From: Lachnospiraceae bacterium UBA7160
Lineage (GTDB): Bacteria > Bacillota > Clostridia > Lachnospirales > Lachnospiraceae
DNA: 64,000 nt
Direction of reading: 5' to 3'
Assembly: GCA_002491565.1 (NCBI GenBank)
Contig: DKWE01000050.1
Location: 1 to 64,000 of the forward strand
In this document: piece by piece, positions 15,976 to 24,506 of the stretch
How positions within the stretch are numbered: position 1 is the stretch's first letter
Layout: every line of letters starts with the position of its first letter
Translations under genes and position numbers: made by a program
The notes under the pieces: model-generated
The model's database searches: none
Told to the model about the DNA's origin: nothing
Seen by the model: the letters and a program-made list of their open reading frames with translations, nothing else

Positions 15976-17085
15976 ATGGATAAATATGGTAGTACAGTCA
16001 AGATAAAAAAAGTTATTGATATCGTATTGGGATCACTGTTTATCGTATTACTGGGGTATTCCTTTACAGGCAATCCTTTCCATGAGGCGGCTGGCGTTCT
16101 GTTTATTGTAATAATCATCGTCCACAATATTGTCAATATAAAGTGGTATAAGGCAATAAAAAGGGGCTCTTATAACAGAAAAAGAAAGGTTGTTACTGCT
16201 GTAAACCTCGCCCTGGAGGCAGACCTGACCGCCATTCTGATGACTGGAATGATCAATTCCAGATCCTTATTCCATACAGGCATTCATATAGCGGGAATCG
16301 GGCGGGTACACGCTGTTCTGGCGTTGGTTGGATTTGCACTTATTGCTTTCCATCTGCTGATCCATATATTTGGCCATACTCAAAAGAAGTACAGGGTGCT
16401 TCCAGCTGCCCTGGCGATAGGGCTCTCTGTTCTGGCCGTGTTTCTGGACGTATGGCTACTGCCTTATCTTAAGAGACATTTTCTGACGGTTGAGATTCAT
16501 CAGGAAACGGTTATTTCAGGTGAAAGCGTAGACCTTGGCAGGAAAATTTTGACTGTATATTTTACAAGAACAGGCAATACGGATTTTGCTGATAATGTAG
16601 ATGCGGTTTCCGGGGCATCCCTGCTTCTCAATGAGAAAAAGGAATTCCTGGGGAACAGCCAGGTGCTCGGACAGATGATACAGGATGCCGCAGGTGGGGA
16701 GCTTGTTTCCATCAACACAAAGGACCATTATCCTTCTTCTTATTCCGATACCGTATCGGCCGCCAAAAAAGAAATGAGCGGTCCCAAATTGCCGGAACTT
16801 GTAGATATGCCGGAAAATATTGATGAGTATGATATGGTATTCCTCGTGTTCCCATTATGGTGGAATACGATACCAAAACCTGTAGAAGCGTTCCTGAACA
16901 GTTATGACTTCTCAGGAAAGTTTGTCATACCAGTCGTTACTCATGGCGGAGGCGGTGCAGGCAAAAGCATAGAGGATATCAAGGCTGTATGCGACGGGAC
17001 AGTTGTGGAAAAGCCATTAGAGATGTACTGTGACGATATACCATATTGCAGGGAGTATGTGACAGACTGGTTGGAAAAATTATAA
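15976..17085 (+). CDS. Membrane DUF4405-like domain fused to a flavodoxin
   Basis: The 369-residue protein has four N-terminal hydrophobic segments (residues 10-180) with His in helices (for example IIIVHNIVN, HAVLALVGFALIAFHLLIH), as in DUF4405 proteins that may bind heme or work in membrane electron transfer. The C-terminal part (about 190-369) is a flavodoxin: LTVYFTRTGNTDFADNVDAV (FMN phosphate loop), FPLWWNTIPKPVEAFLNSY and VVTHGGGGAGKS. This fusion places a flavodoxin on the inner face of the membrane, so the operon probably moves electrons from the soluble flavoproteins to a membrane acceptor or the reverse. Ribosome site AGAAAGGATAG. A terminator follows. Confidence 0.85.
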   Translation: MDKYGSTVKIKKVIDIVLGSLFIVLLGYSFTGNPFHEAAGVLFIVIIIVHNIVNIKWYKAIKRGSYNRKRKVVTAVNLALEADLTAILMTGMINSRSLFHTGIHIAGIGRVHAVLALVGFALIAFHLLIHIFGHTQKKYRVLPAALAIGLSVLAVFLDVWLLPYLKRHFLTVEIHQETVISGESVDLGRKILTVYFTRTGNTDFADNVDAVSGASLLLNEKKEFLGNSQVLGQMIQDAAGGELVSINTKDHYPSSYSDTVSAAKKEMSGPKLPELVDMPENIDEYDMVFLVFPLWWNTIPKPVEAFLNSYDFSGKFVIPVVTHGGGGAGKSIEDIKAVCDGTVVEKPLEMYCDDIPYCREYVTDWLEKL

Positions 17086-17090
17086 AAAGG

Positions 17091-17130
17091 CCCCGCCTGT
17101 ATTGTGATTTTGATACGGGCGGGTATTATT
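17091..17130 (+). terminator. Terminator after the flavoprotein operon
   Basis: CCCGCC (17092-17097) pairs with GGCGGG (17118-17123), extended by a TGTAT/ATAC part, and is followed by TATTATTATG. It lies six bases after the stop of the membrane flavodoxin. Confidence 0.75.
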
Positions 17131-17200
17131 ATGCTTTGCCGACTTTCTAAAAAAACTCTGTCATTTCTTCCGGCGTTTTATGCTGCTATATAATTGATAC

Positions 17201-17401
17201 GATGGCAAGCATCAGTTTGTGATCCTGGCGACACAGGCAAATGCGCCGATGGCACCAGTGCATGCCCGGATGTCGTTTATTTTGGAAAAGAACGAAATGG
17301 AACAATAGTTATCGGATTCCGGATGCGCAGAGACATTGCTGAAAAAGGACCCCGCGGATCTTGCGCGCAGTACAGAATATGAGCAGAGGAGCCTGTTCTG
17401 A
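17201..17401 (+). pseudogene. C-terminal relic of an SRAP (YedK/HMCES-like) gene
   Basis: One frame reads KHQFVILATQANAPMAPVHA followed by RMSFILEKNEMEQ, a TAG stop at 17306-17308, then LSDSGCAETLLKKDP and ARSTEYEQRSLF to a TGA at 17399. This matches the C-terminal third of SOS-response-associated peptidase-family proteins, including the conserved His of the 'MAPVH.RMP' motif. The TAG stands where the family usually has Trp (EQWL), so a single TGG-to-TAG change explains it. The N-terminus with the catalytic Cys2 is missing. SRAP proteins form a covalent crosslink to abasic sites in single-stranded DNA. This copy is dead. Confidence 0.7.
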
Positions 17402-17625
17402 ACTATTATGTTTTAATATGAAGTATCGTACCGGGAGAATGCTTTGTTCATGCGTTGACGCTTCCAGGTTTTACAGATATAATGAGATCAGAAAACAGGA
17501 CGAATTGAGCTTGGTATTTATTCAAGAGACGGGTATACTATTATTACATACAGCAATATGAGTGGCGGTTATAAGCTGCAGCAGACACAGTGTGAAAAAA
17601 CAAAATGATCTGAGGTGAATATGAC
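17402..17625. other. Intergenic region with a promoter, no gene seen
   Basis: About 220 bases between the SRAP relic and the next gene. No protein-like reading was seen apart from the promoter described at 17511. Confidence 0.5.
17511..17539 (+). promoter_or_regulatory. Promoter of the aromatic acid exporter gene
   Basis: TTGGTA (17511-17516), a 17-base spacer and TATACT (17534-17539). It is 87 bases upstream of the start codon at 17626. Confidence 0.55.
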
Positions 17626-18636
17626 ATGAAAAAGACAATCAAGTGGAAAAAATACTTGCTGCTTGCAGGCAAGATTGCCGCAGGCAGCAGCCTTGCCATC
17701 TATACAGCGGAGTGCCTTCACCTCCAGTTCTCCGCCTCCGCCGGGATCGTCACGCTGCTGACGCTGATTACTACCAGAAAGGGGACACTCCGCCTGTCGC
17801 TGTCGCGGCTTATCACCTTTGCGTTCACAGCTGTGCTGACCTGGGGGACTTTTCTGCAGATCCACAGCCAGTGGATCGCCTACGGGCTGTTTATTTTCCT
17901 TATTGTCCTTTTGTGTGAAGTTATGGACTGGCGCTCCACGCTATCCGTGAATGCAGTCATCGGCACACATTTCCTGACGGCCAACGATTATTCGATGGAA
18001 TTTTTCCTCAACGAGTTCCTGCTGGTCGTGATTGGCATTCTGTTTGCCTCTGTTCTGAACCTTTTCCATAGTACCCGCGGTCAGAAGGAGCACTTCGCAA
18101 AGGAGATCCAGGAGGTGGAGAACCGGATGCAGGATATCCTGGGAGAACTTGCCCGCTACCTTTCGGATGACCCACAGGCAAGGCATGTGTGGGCCGATAT
18201 CGTAGCTCTGGAGAATCGGCTGCAGGAGCTTCTTCCGGAAGCCTGTGAATATGAGGGAAACACTTTCAGCAGGGAGGCGGCCTACTTTTCCAGATATTTT
18301 GAGATGCGCTTAAGCCAGTGCCATATCCTGCACAACCTCCATTACGAAATACGCAAAATCCGGTCTATGCCAGTGCAGGCCAAAATTGTGATGCAGTACA
18401 TCCTGTACATGAAAGCATTCGTTACAGAGCTAAACGAGCCGACGCTCCAGCTCCGATATCTTGAGGATCTTTTTGAAAAAATGAAAAAGGAGCCCCTCCC
18501 TGTAACCCGGGAGGAGTTTGAGAGCCGCGCCCTGCTGTACCATATCCTGATGGATCTGGAGGAATTTCTGATTGAAAAGAAACGGTTTGTGACCTTCGGA
18601 TGCTCCGGCGCGGAAGCAGGAAAATCAGGGAGCTGA
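17626..18636 (+). CDS. Aromatic acid exporter (FUSC/DUF939) family membrane protein
   Basis: A 336-residue protein with an N-terminal membrane region of about four to six helices (residues 10-165), including SASAGIVTLLTLITTRKGTL and AVIGTHFLTA, followed by a long helical cytoplasmic domain (175-330) with repeated heptads. This is the ArAE_1/DUF939 layout of Firmicutes, related to the fusaric acid/aromatic acid exporters. The conserved SASAGIV and TRKGT positions of the family are recognisable. Ribosome site TGAGGTGAA. It is a single-gene unit with its own promoter. The substrate is unknown. The protein lies between the SRAP relic and the MATE leader. Confidence 0.82.
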   Translation: MKKTIKWKKYLLLAGKIAAGSSLAIYTAECLHLQFSASAGIVTLLTLITTRKGTLRLSLSRLITFAFTAVLTWGTFLQIHSQWIAYGLFIFLIVLLCEVMDWRSTLSVNAVIGTHFLTANDYSMEFFLNEFLLVVIGILFASVLNLFHSTRGQKEHFAKEIQEVENRMQDILGELARYLSDDPQARHVWADIVALENRLQELLPEACEYEGNTFSREAAYFSRYFEMRLSQCHILHNLHYEIRKIRSMPVQAKIVMQYILYMKAFVTELNEPTLQLRYLEDLFEKMKKEPLPVTREEFESRALLYHILMDLEEFLIEKKRFVTFGCSGAEAGKSGS

Positions 18637-18677
18637 CTGCCTGTTCAATGTGTAAAACCGCGGTATCCAAACAAGGA

Positions 18678-18707
18678 TTGACAAGTTTTTTTTCGCAGGG
18701 TTATAAT
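18678..18707 (+). promoter_or_regulatory. Strong promoter of the MATE leader transcript
   Basis: TTGACA (18678-18683) and TATAAT (18702-18707) are both consensus, 18 bases apart. Transcription should start at about 18714, leaving a 455-base leader before the MATE gene at 19169. Confidence 0.8.
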
Positions 18708-18746
18708 ATCGATGCGTATATACTTCAAACGTGAGGGGAACGAAAG

Positions 18747-19043
18747 ATGAAACAGGCAGTAGAAGCGTACATATGGTGCGCGGTTATTTGGTTGAAGACA
18801 GTAGTTTTTTGGTTCTGCGCCGTTCCTGACCGGAATGCTAAGGCGGCACAGGCAGAGACACGGACCATCTGGATTCCCTGCGGAATCAGTGCTCTGCTTC
18901 GCCTGGATGAAAACGGCAAACCTGCAGGCTATTGTGCAGACGGTCTCAAGGAACTGACGTTGCTCAGCAGCCCTGCGCGCCTGTCTTTCAGCAAGTATGG
19001 TACTTGTATACAGATACCCGGTGTAAATGCCTTCCGGGCCTGA
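18747..19043 (+). CDS. Leader reading frame upstream of the MATE gene, unrecognised
   Basis: A 98-codon frame starting about 33 bases after the predicted transcript start, with AGGGG upstream of its ATG. It begins MKQAVEAYIWCAVIWLKTVV and ends IPGVNAFRA. It is not recognised as a protein family. Its last codons and stop (19041-19043) lie inside the RNA stems described at 19029-19119, which is what would be expected of a translated attenuator leader. Whether the peptide itself matters is unknown, and it could also be an independent small protein with a Cys-containing hydrophobic N-terminus. Confidence 0.45.
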   Translation: MKQAVEAYIWCAVIWLKTVVFWFCAVPDRNAKAAQAETRTIWIPCGISALLRLDENGKPAGYCADGLKELTLLSSPARLSFSKYGTCIQIPGVNAFRA

Positions 19044-19119
19044 AAAGGTGGGCCGGGCATATGCTCCTTTTGGGGTTTCTCCAAGGCGGAAGGCGGTAAC
19101 GGGTTCTCACCTTTTAGGC
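19029..19119 (+). promoter_or_regulatory. Alternative-stem leader (attenuator candidate) of the MATE gene
   Basis: Arm A GCCTTCCG (19029-19036) pairs exactly with A' CGGAAGGC (19087-19094). Arm B GCCTGAAAAGGTG (19038-19050) pairs with B' CACCTTTTAGGC (19108-19119) with one bulged base. The order is A-B-A'-B', so the stems interleave and, unless they form a pseudoknot, exclude each other. B-B' is followed by the U-rich CTCTTTGTTCTTTAGG and would act as a terminator. A third small hairpin sits between (19056-19086). The leader reading frame ends inside arm B, so a ribosome there would hide A or B and change the outcome. Confidence 0.5.
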
Positions 19120-19168
19120 CTCTTTGTTCTTTAGGTTTCCTGAATAAAAGAGAAAAGAGGCATTACAA

Positions 19169-20533
19169 ATGAATAAAACAACGGATATGACACAGGGGAA
19201 CCCTTTTCCCCTGTTGGTAAAGTTTGCGGCCCCGCTGATGCTTGGCAGCCTGTGCCAGATGCTGTATACGACTGCTGACAGTGCCGTGGTTGGCAGGCTC
19301 GTGGGGGTGGATGCCTTTGCTGCAGTGGGGGCAGCAGGTTTTTTCAGCCAGATGGCCTATGAGATTGTCTTCGGGCTGGTAAAGGGATTTGGGGTGTTGT
19401 TCGCCCAATTGTTCGGTAAAAAGGATTTTAGGGGCCTTCGGAAAGCCGTGGCGATGGGTGCAATTCTCTCGGCGGGAGCGAGCGCCATAGTTTCCATTGC
19501 CGGGCTGCTGTTCGCAGGGCCGGTACTGACGCTCATGGCCACGCCGGCTGATATTCTTCCGGATACGCTGCTATATGTGTGCTGGGTGTTCGGGGGCGTG
19601 TTTATCACGATGGCAAACCGGTTTAGTTCTACGCTGCTGTTGGCTCAAGGGAACAGCAGGGCGCCGGTTGCGGCCAATGTGGGCTCCTGCGTGCTTAATA
19701 TTTTGCTGGACCTGCTCTTTGTCGGAGTGTTTCACTGGGGCGTGGCGGGAGTGGCTGCGGCCACCGTGGTGGCGCAACTTGGCTCCTTCGCTTTTTGCCT
19801 TGTAAAACTGTGTGGGCTGTCTCATATGCGGCTCTCGCTAAGAGATTTCAGCCTGGCTCCCGTTTTGCTGAGGGAACTGCTCCACATGGGTGGAACGATC
19901 GCTTTCCGTGATGGGGTGATCGCGGTAGGAGGACTGTTTGTGCAGAGAGCGATTAATGGCTACGGCACGCTGTTTGTGGCAGGGATGGCGGCATCGGAGA
20001 AGTACTTCGGATTGCTCTGCCTGATAAGTGATGGATTGGAGGGAGCCTTTGCCACCTACAGCGCCCAGAATTTTGGAGCCAGGCGCATGGATCGTTTGAA
20101 AGCAGGGCTGCGGTGCAGCGTCAGGCTGTCCCTGGCCGGGGCAGTGTGCGTGGCGGTAGTAGTGGTGCTCTTTGGCTGGAGCCTTATCGGCCTGTTGGTA
20201 GCCGGAGAACCCAGCCACCTGCAGCAGCTCACTCAGACGGGCTATGAGTATCTGGTAACGCTGGCGCTTACCATCCCATTGATGTCTCTGACGTGCCTGT
20301 ATCGCGCAGGATTGCAGGGAATGGGCAGTACTTTCGCGCCGACCTTGTCAGGGTTTGTCGAGCTGGGGCTCCGCATTCTCTCCGTGACCTTTCTGTCGGG
20401 TCTCTTTCGTCGTTGGGCGATTTATTTCGCCAGTCCGCTGGGCTGGCTGGGTGCAGCGGTACTGCTTGGCGTTTCTTACCATCACGTGTATCAAAAGCGG
20501 CAAGTTATGCTGACGCAGCGTCCTGTAAGATAA
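19169..20533 (+). CDS. MATE-family efflux transporter
   Basis: A 454-residue membrane protein with twelve predicted helices in two similar halves. Family marks include LMLGSLCQMLYTTADSAVVG near the N-terminus, GNSRAPVAANVGSCVLNILL and DLLFVGVFHWGVAGVAAATV in the middle, and the second-half equivalent MGSTFAPTLSGFVELGLRI. MATE pumps export cationic drugs or metabolites against a proton or sodium gradient. The start follows AAAAGAGG with short spacing. It is transcribed from the promoter at 18678 through a leader that can fold in two ways, so expression is probably induced when translation or transcription of the leader is disturbed. The substrate is unknown. Confidence 0.92.
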   Translation: MNKTTDMTQGNPFPLLVKFAAPLMLGSLCQMLYTTADSAVVGRLVGVDAFAAVGAAGFFSQMAYEIVFGLVKGFGVLFAQLFGKKDFRGLRKAVAMGAILSAGASAIVSIAGLLFAGPVLTLMATPADILPDTLLYVCWVFGGVFITMANRFSSTLLLAQGNSRAPVAANVGSCVLNILLDLLFVGVFHWGVAGVAAATVVAQLGSFAFCLVKLCGLSHMRLSLRDFSLAPVLLRELLHMGGTIAFRDGVIAVGGLFVQRAINGYGTLFVAGMAASEKYFGLLCLISDGLEGAFATYSAQNFGARRMDRLKAGLRCSVRLSLAGAVCVAVVVVLFGWSLIGLLVAGEPSHLQQLTQTGYEYLVTLALTIPLMSLTCLYRAGLQGMGSTFAPTLSGFVELGLRILSVTFLSGLFRRWAIYFASPLGWLGAAVLLGVSYHHVYQKRQVMLTQRPVR

Positions 20534-20625
20534 ACGAGCGGGGCGCGTGAATAGTAATCTAAAAGTCTCTGGAAATAACTAATGAAACGATATGTTATTA
20601 AAAGTGTGAAGGAGGAGGGCGGCAT

Positions 20626-22059
20626 ATGTTTCAAAATATCCAACAGGTTCGGACGTTTATAGAGGAGCAGGGAATCCAGTTTGTGGATTTTAAAATGATT
20701 GATCTGCGCGGGCGCTGGAGACATCTCTCGATTCCTGCGGCGCGATTTACAGAGGATACCCTCGAGAGCGGCATTGGGTTTGATGGCTCCAATTATGGCT
20801 ATGCTATGGTAGAAAACAGCGACATGGTTTTTATTCCGGATATCACCACAGCGGTGGTTGATCCCTTTGTTGAGGTGCCTACTTTATCGATGATTGGGGA
20901 TGTGATGGTAATTGACCATCCGGAGAACCGTCCGTTCAATCAATATCCCCGCAATGTGGCAAAGCGGGCAGTTGCTTACATGCAGGAGCTGGGCGTTGCG
21001 GATGAGATGATTATCGGACCGGAATACGAATTCCATATTTTTAATGGCATGAGCTGCTGCGAAAAGGCGAATGAAATTGGGTACAAGCTCTACAGTCAGG
21101 AATCTTTATGGTCTGCAGGCGGTAATCCGGAGCAGAACCAGGGATTCCATACACGGCCCCATGAGGGATACCATGCAGACCAGCCCGGGGATGTGAGTTT
21201 CAATCTGCGCAATAAAATGTGCCTTGAGATGGCGAAATGGGGCGTGGATGTGAAGTATCATCATCACGAGGTGGGCGGCTCCGGACAGATGGAAATTGAG
21301 GTCGAGTTAGGAGAGATGACCCGTCTGGCAGATGCCACGATGGCTGCAAAATATGTGATCCGCAATACAGCGGCCGCGAACGGCATGACTGCCACCCTGA
21401 TGCCCAAGCCGATTCTTGGCGAGGCGGGGAATGGAATGCACGTACACATGCTGTTGAGAAAGGATGGCAAGCCTGTGTTCTATGATGCAGATCGTTACGC
21501 GCAGCTGAGCCAGACAGCGATGTACTTTATTGGTGGTCTTCTGACCCATGTGCGCAGCCTGTGTGCCATAACGAATCCATCCACCAATTCCTACAAGCGC
21601 CTGATCCCGGGCTTCGAAGCACCTGTGACAATCGGCTATGCCATGGCGAACCGCAGCGCGGTCATCCGGATTCCGGCCTATGTAAAGTCTCCGGACAAAA
21701 AGCGTTTTGAGCTGCGCAACCCGGATGCCACCTGCAATCCTTACTATGCTTATGCAGCCATACTGATGGCTGGGCTGGACGGAATCCGGAATCAGATCGA
21801 TCCTGCTGACCATAACTGGGGACCTTTTGACTGCAATCTCTTTGAGCTGTCTGAGAAAGAGAAGGCCAGCCTGGGGCATCTTCCGGCAAGTCTGGACGAG
21901 GCGCTCGATGCGCTGGAGCAGGATCATGAATATCTGACGGCGGGCGGTGTATTTCCGGAAAGCCTGCTCCAAAACTGGCTCCGGACTATCCGCGCTGATA
22001 GCAGCGAGATCAGTCGTATTCCTCATCCTGCGGAGTTTGTACGGTATTATGATTTGTAA
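20626..22059 (+). CDS. glnA: Type I glutamine synthetase
   Basis: Joins ammonia to glutamate using ATP. In 477 residues it has the N-terminal beta-grasp domain (VDFKMIDLRGRWRHLSIP), the catalytic GPEYEFHIF, HHHEVGGSGQMEIE, GNGMHVHMLL, NSYKRLIPGFEAPVTIGYAM, NRSAVIRIP and ELRNPDATCNPYYAYAAILM. The adenylylation-loop position, normally a Tyr (NLYxL), reads NLFELS, so the enzyme is not expected to be adenylylated. The length and an inserted segment in the N-terminal half (KANEIGYKLYSQESLWSAGG) set it apart from the short Bacillus form. GGAGG at 20610-20614 precedes the ATG. It converges with a hybrid kinase gene; a 22-base inverted repeat separates them. Confidence 0.95.
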   Translation: MFQNIQQVRTFIEEQGIQFVDFKMIDLRGRWRHLSIPAARFTEDTLESGIGFDGSNYGYAMVENSDMVFIPDITTAVVDPFVEVPTLSMIGDVMVIDHPENRPFNQYPRNVAKRAVAYMQELGVADEMIIGPEYEFHIFNGMSCCEKANEIGYKLYSQESLWSAGGNPEQNQGFHTRPHEGYHADQPGDVSFNLRNKMCLEMAKWGVDVKYHHHEVGGSGQMEIEVELGEMTRLADATMAAKYVIRNTAAANGMTATLMPKPILGEAGNGMHVHMLLRKDGKPVFYDADRYAQLSQTAMYFIGGLLTHVRSLCAITNPSTNSYKRLIPGFEAPVTIGYAMANRSAVIRIPAYVKSPDKKRFELRNPDATCNPYYAYAAILMAGLDGIRNQIDPADHNWGPFDCNLFELSEKEKASLGHLPASLDEALDALEQDHEYLTAGGVFPESLLQNWLRTIRADSSEISRIPHPAEFVRYYDL

Positions 22060-22118
22060 GGAATAGCAAGACTTTGGATTGATTGCAGCGAAGTGTATAA
22101 TCTTCAGAAGAAAACAAG

Positions 22119-22220
22119 AAGAGGATGCCACAAAATTGCAGAATGCTACAAGTTATGGGATATGGCCAATTGGTCAAGAACCTGAGCTTGTCCTTTCTCT
22201 GCATTTTGCGGCATCCTCTT
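22119..22220. repeat. Long inverted repeat between glnA and the kinase gene
   Basis: AAGAGGATGCC-CAAAATTGCAG (22119-22141) and CTGCATTTTGCGGCATCCTCTT (22199-22220) form an inverted repeat of about 22 bases with two differences, around a 57-base core that has further short arms (CAAG/CTTG). As the two flanking genes converge, it may be a bidirectional terminator. The size and symmetry also fit a small palindromic repeat element. Confidence 0.6.
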
Positions 22221-22268
22221 GCCAATATTTGGAGTTTTGCGAAACAGGCGATAACGTTGTGCAATCAG

Positions 22269-24506
22269 TTATCTGCCTTCAAGAATTGCCCTCAGCGTAT
22301 CATACAGCACATCAAGATCCAGAGGCTTGGCAATATGGGCGTTCATGCCGTTTGCCAGCGCTTCTTTTTTGTCTTCGTCGAAAGCATTTGCCGTCAGCGC
22401 GATGATCGGAATAGCGGCAAGCCGTCTGTCCGCCAGGCTGCGGATGGCTCGGGAAGCCTGATAGCCATTCATCACTGGCATCTGGATATCCATCAGAATG
22501 GCGTCGTAGTATCCTTCTGAAGAGTCCTGGACCATATCCACGGCAATCTGGCCGTTTTGTGCTGTTTCGATCAGAAAGCCTGCGTCCAGGAGGAGTTCCT
22601 CGGCAATTTCCATATTCAGCTCATTGTCCTCCACTAAAAGCAGGCGTCTGCCGGAAAAATCTGTTGTGGATGCAGGAGAATCAGCCGCAGACGTTGACTC
22701 CTGCTCCCGCAATTTGAAGGTAAACTGCAGAACAAATTCCGTTCCCTGCCCGGGTCTGCTCGATACCTGGATCGTGCCGCCCATCAGATCAACCAGATTT
22801 TTGGTGATGGACATGCCGAGACCGGTGCCTGGTATCTGGCTTATGGTAGAGGTATGTTCCCGCTCAAACGGTTCGAAAATATGAGTCAGAAATTCCTGAG
22901 ACATGCCGACGCCATGATCCTTCACACGTATTTCATAAGCGGCGTAGTTCTGGATTGCACAGGGTTTCTCACTGAGCGCGATCAGGATCTTGCCGCCGGT
23001 CCGGCTGAATTTGACCGCGTTGTTCAGGAGATTGAATAAAATCTGATGAAAACGGAGCACATCGCAGTAAACCCATTTATTTTTTACAGCGGACAGATCC
23101 GCATGAAAGTTCAGCTGCTTTTTGTCGATTTCTAACTGCAGCGTTTCCCGGACCTTTTCCATACATTCTTCCAGATTGCAGCAATCCTCTGTCAGCGTGA
23201 CAGTTCCGCTCTCAATTTCTGACATATCCAGCACATTATTGATCAGTTGAAGCAGATGCTTGCCGGAAGCCTGTATTTTTTCAAGGCAGTCGGATAATCT
23301 GGCCATATCATTTTTGTTGCGGGCCGCAAGCTCCGTAAAACCTAAAATCGCATTCATCGGCGTGCGGATATCATGAGACATATTGAACAGGAAAGTGGTC
23401 TTTGCACGGTTTCCCTCCTCCGCACGTTTCAGGGAATCCATAAGGAGGAGCTGCTGTTCCTTCATACGTGCATTGATGGCTGCAAGCTCCTTTGCGCGCT
23501 GCTCTGCCGCCAGCTGTTCCGAGCGTTTCCGGAGCAGAAGACGGTTCCGGCGCAGCAGGAAGAGAATCATCAGAAGGCTGATGAGCACAATGAGGCCCGC
23601 AAAGCGATAGCGGTACATCATGTCCCACATGGTAAACTGGTAAGCGTTTTCGGCAGTCTCCCGGATAATGAGAAAGGAAACCTTGCTCTGGTCGAGACTG
23701 GCGATGCCTTTATTCAAAATAGACAGGAGAAGTGCGTCGTCTTCGGACAGCTCATTGGACTGTCCTTCGCTGACCGGGATGAGGCAGGCGAGACACTGAC
23801 TGTCGCCGACGGATGCAGCAGCCACGATCTGCAGATTTTCATAGATAGGCTTGCACAAAATGCGGTCGGCGGTATACTGGTTTTGCAGGACAGCGTCTGC
23901 CTTTCCAGAGAGCAGCTTGGCTAAAGCCTCCTCCGGGGAGTCGCAGAACAAGACCTGAAACGACGGATACTGCTTCTGTATAATCTTGGCGAGGGTCTGA
24001 GAACCGGAGCTGACCGCAATGGTCATTGCGCTGTCGGGCTGAAAGATCATTCCTTTTTTGCATACAAAGACCTTCTCGGAGTGCATGTAGGCGCTGGTCA
24101 TGGCCATGCCCGGGGAATGCGCATTGATCTCGTTGGACTCTACGCCTGCGATGACATCGATTTGAAGCTGATTCAAGGTATCGTAGGTAATCGCGCCGGA
24201 TGGCAGAGTCAGATAGCGGAAGGTCAGTCCGGTCGCTTCCGCGATCATGTCCAGGATATCGATCGTGATGCCTTTGGGCTGTCCTGTCTTTTTATCCTGA
24301 AAGAGCACAGGGCAGTTTTCAACCGGGCACCCGATTATGATTTCACCCGCCCGGTCACGGTAGGCAAGCTCTTCTGCGGAAAGGGTTAGGGCGGTAGTTG
24401 TGGTATCTGCAGGTGCGGCAAACACTTCTGCCGGTACAGAAAGGATACTGCACACGAGCAGAAGGAAAGCGATCAGGGCGGGCTTATAAAACGTAGTTCT
24501 ACTCAT
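22269..24506 (-). CDS. Hybrid sensor histidine kinase with extracellular solute-binding domain
   Basis: The 745-residue protein has a signal or anchor segment (residues 5-30); a periplasmic-binding-protein type 3 domain (about 50-290, with IIGCPVENCPVLFQDKK and GITIDILDMIAEATGL); a membrane helix (about 308-328); a HisKA domain with FNMSHDIRTPMNAILGFTEL; an HATPase domain with NLLNNAVKFS, DHGVGM and GTGLGM; and a C-terminal receiver domain (LLLVEDNELNMEIAEELLLD, phospho-acceptor in DAILMDIQMPVMNG, Lys in HIAKPLD). No separate output regulator is adjacent, so the phosphate is probably passed through a phosphotransfer protein elsewhere. The binding domain is of the amino-acid type and the convergent neighbour is glutamine synthetase, so nitrogen or amino-acid sensing is a reasonable guess. 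Confidence 0.92.
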   Translation of the reverse strand: MSRTTFYKPALIAFLLLVCSILSVPAEVFAAPADTTTTALTLSAEELAYRDRAGEIIIGCPVENCPVLFQDKKTGQPKGITIDILDMIAEATGLTFRYLTLPSGAITYDTLNQLQIDVIAGVESNEINAHSPGMAMTSAYMHSEKVFVCKKGMIFQPDSAMTIAVSSGSQTLAKIIQKQYPSFQVLFCDSPEEALAKLLSGKADAVLQNQYTADRILCKPIYENLQIVAAASVGDSQCLACLIPVSEGQSNELSEDDALLLSILNKGIASLDQSKVSFLIIRETAENAYQFTMWDMMYRYRFAGLIVLISLLMILFLLRRNRLLLRKRSEQLAAEQRAKELAAINARMKEQQLLLMDSLKRAEEGNRAKTTFLFNMSHDIRTPMNAILGFTELAARNKNDMARLSDCLEKIQASGKHLLQLINNVLDMSEIESGTVTLTEDCCNLEECMEKVRETLQLEIDKKQLNFHADLSAVKNKWVYCDVLRFHQILFNLLNNAVKFSRTGGKILIALSEKPCAIQNYAAYEIRVKDHGVGMSQEFLTHIFEPFEREHTSTISQIPGTGLGMSITKNLVDLMGGTIQVSSRPGQGTEFVLQFTFKLREQESTSAADSPASTTDFSGRRLLLVEDNELNMEIAEELLLDAGFLIETAQNGQIAVDMVQDSSEGYYDAILMDIQMPVMNGYQASRAIRSLADRRLAAIPIIALTANAFDEDKKEALANGMNAHIAKPLDLDVLYDTLRAILEGR

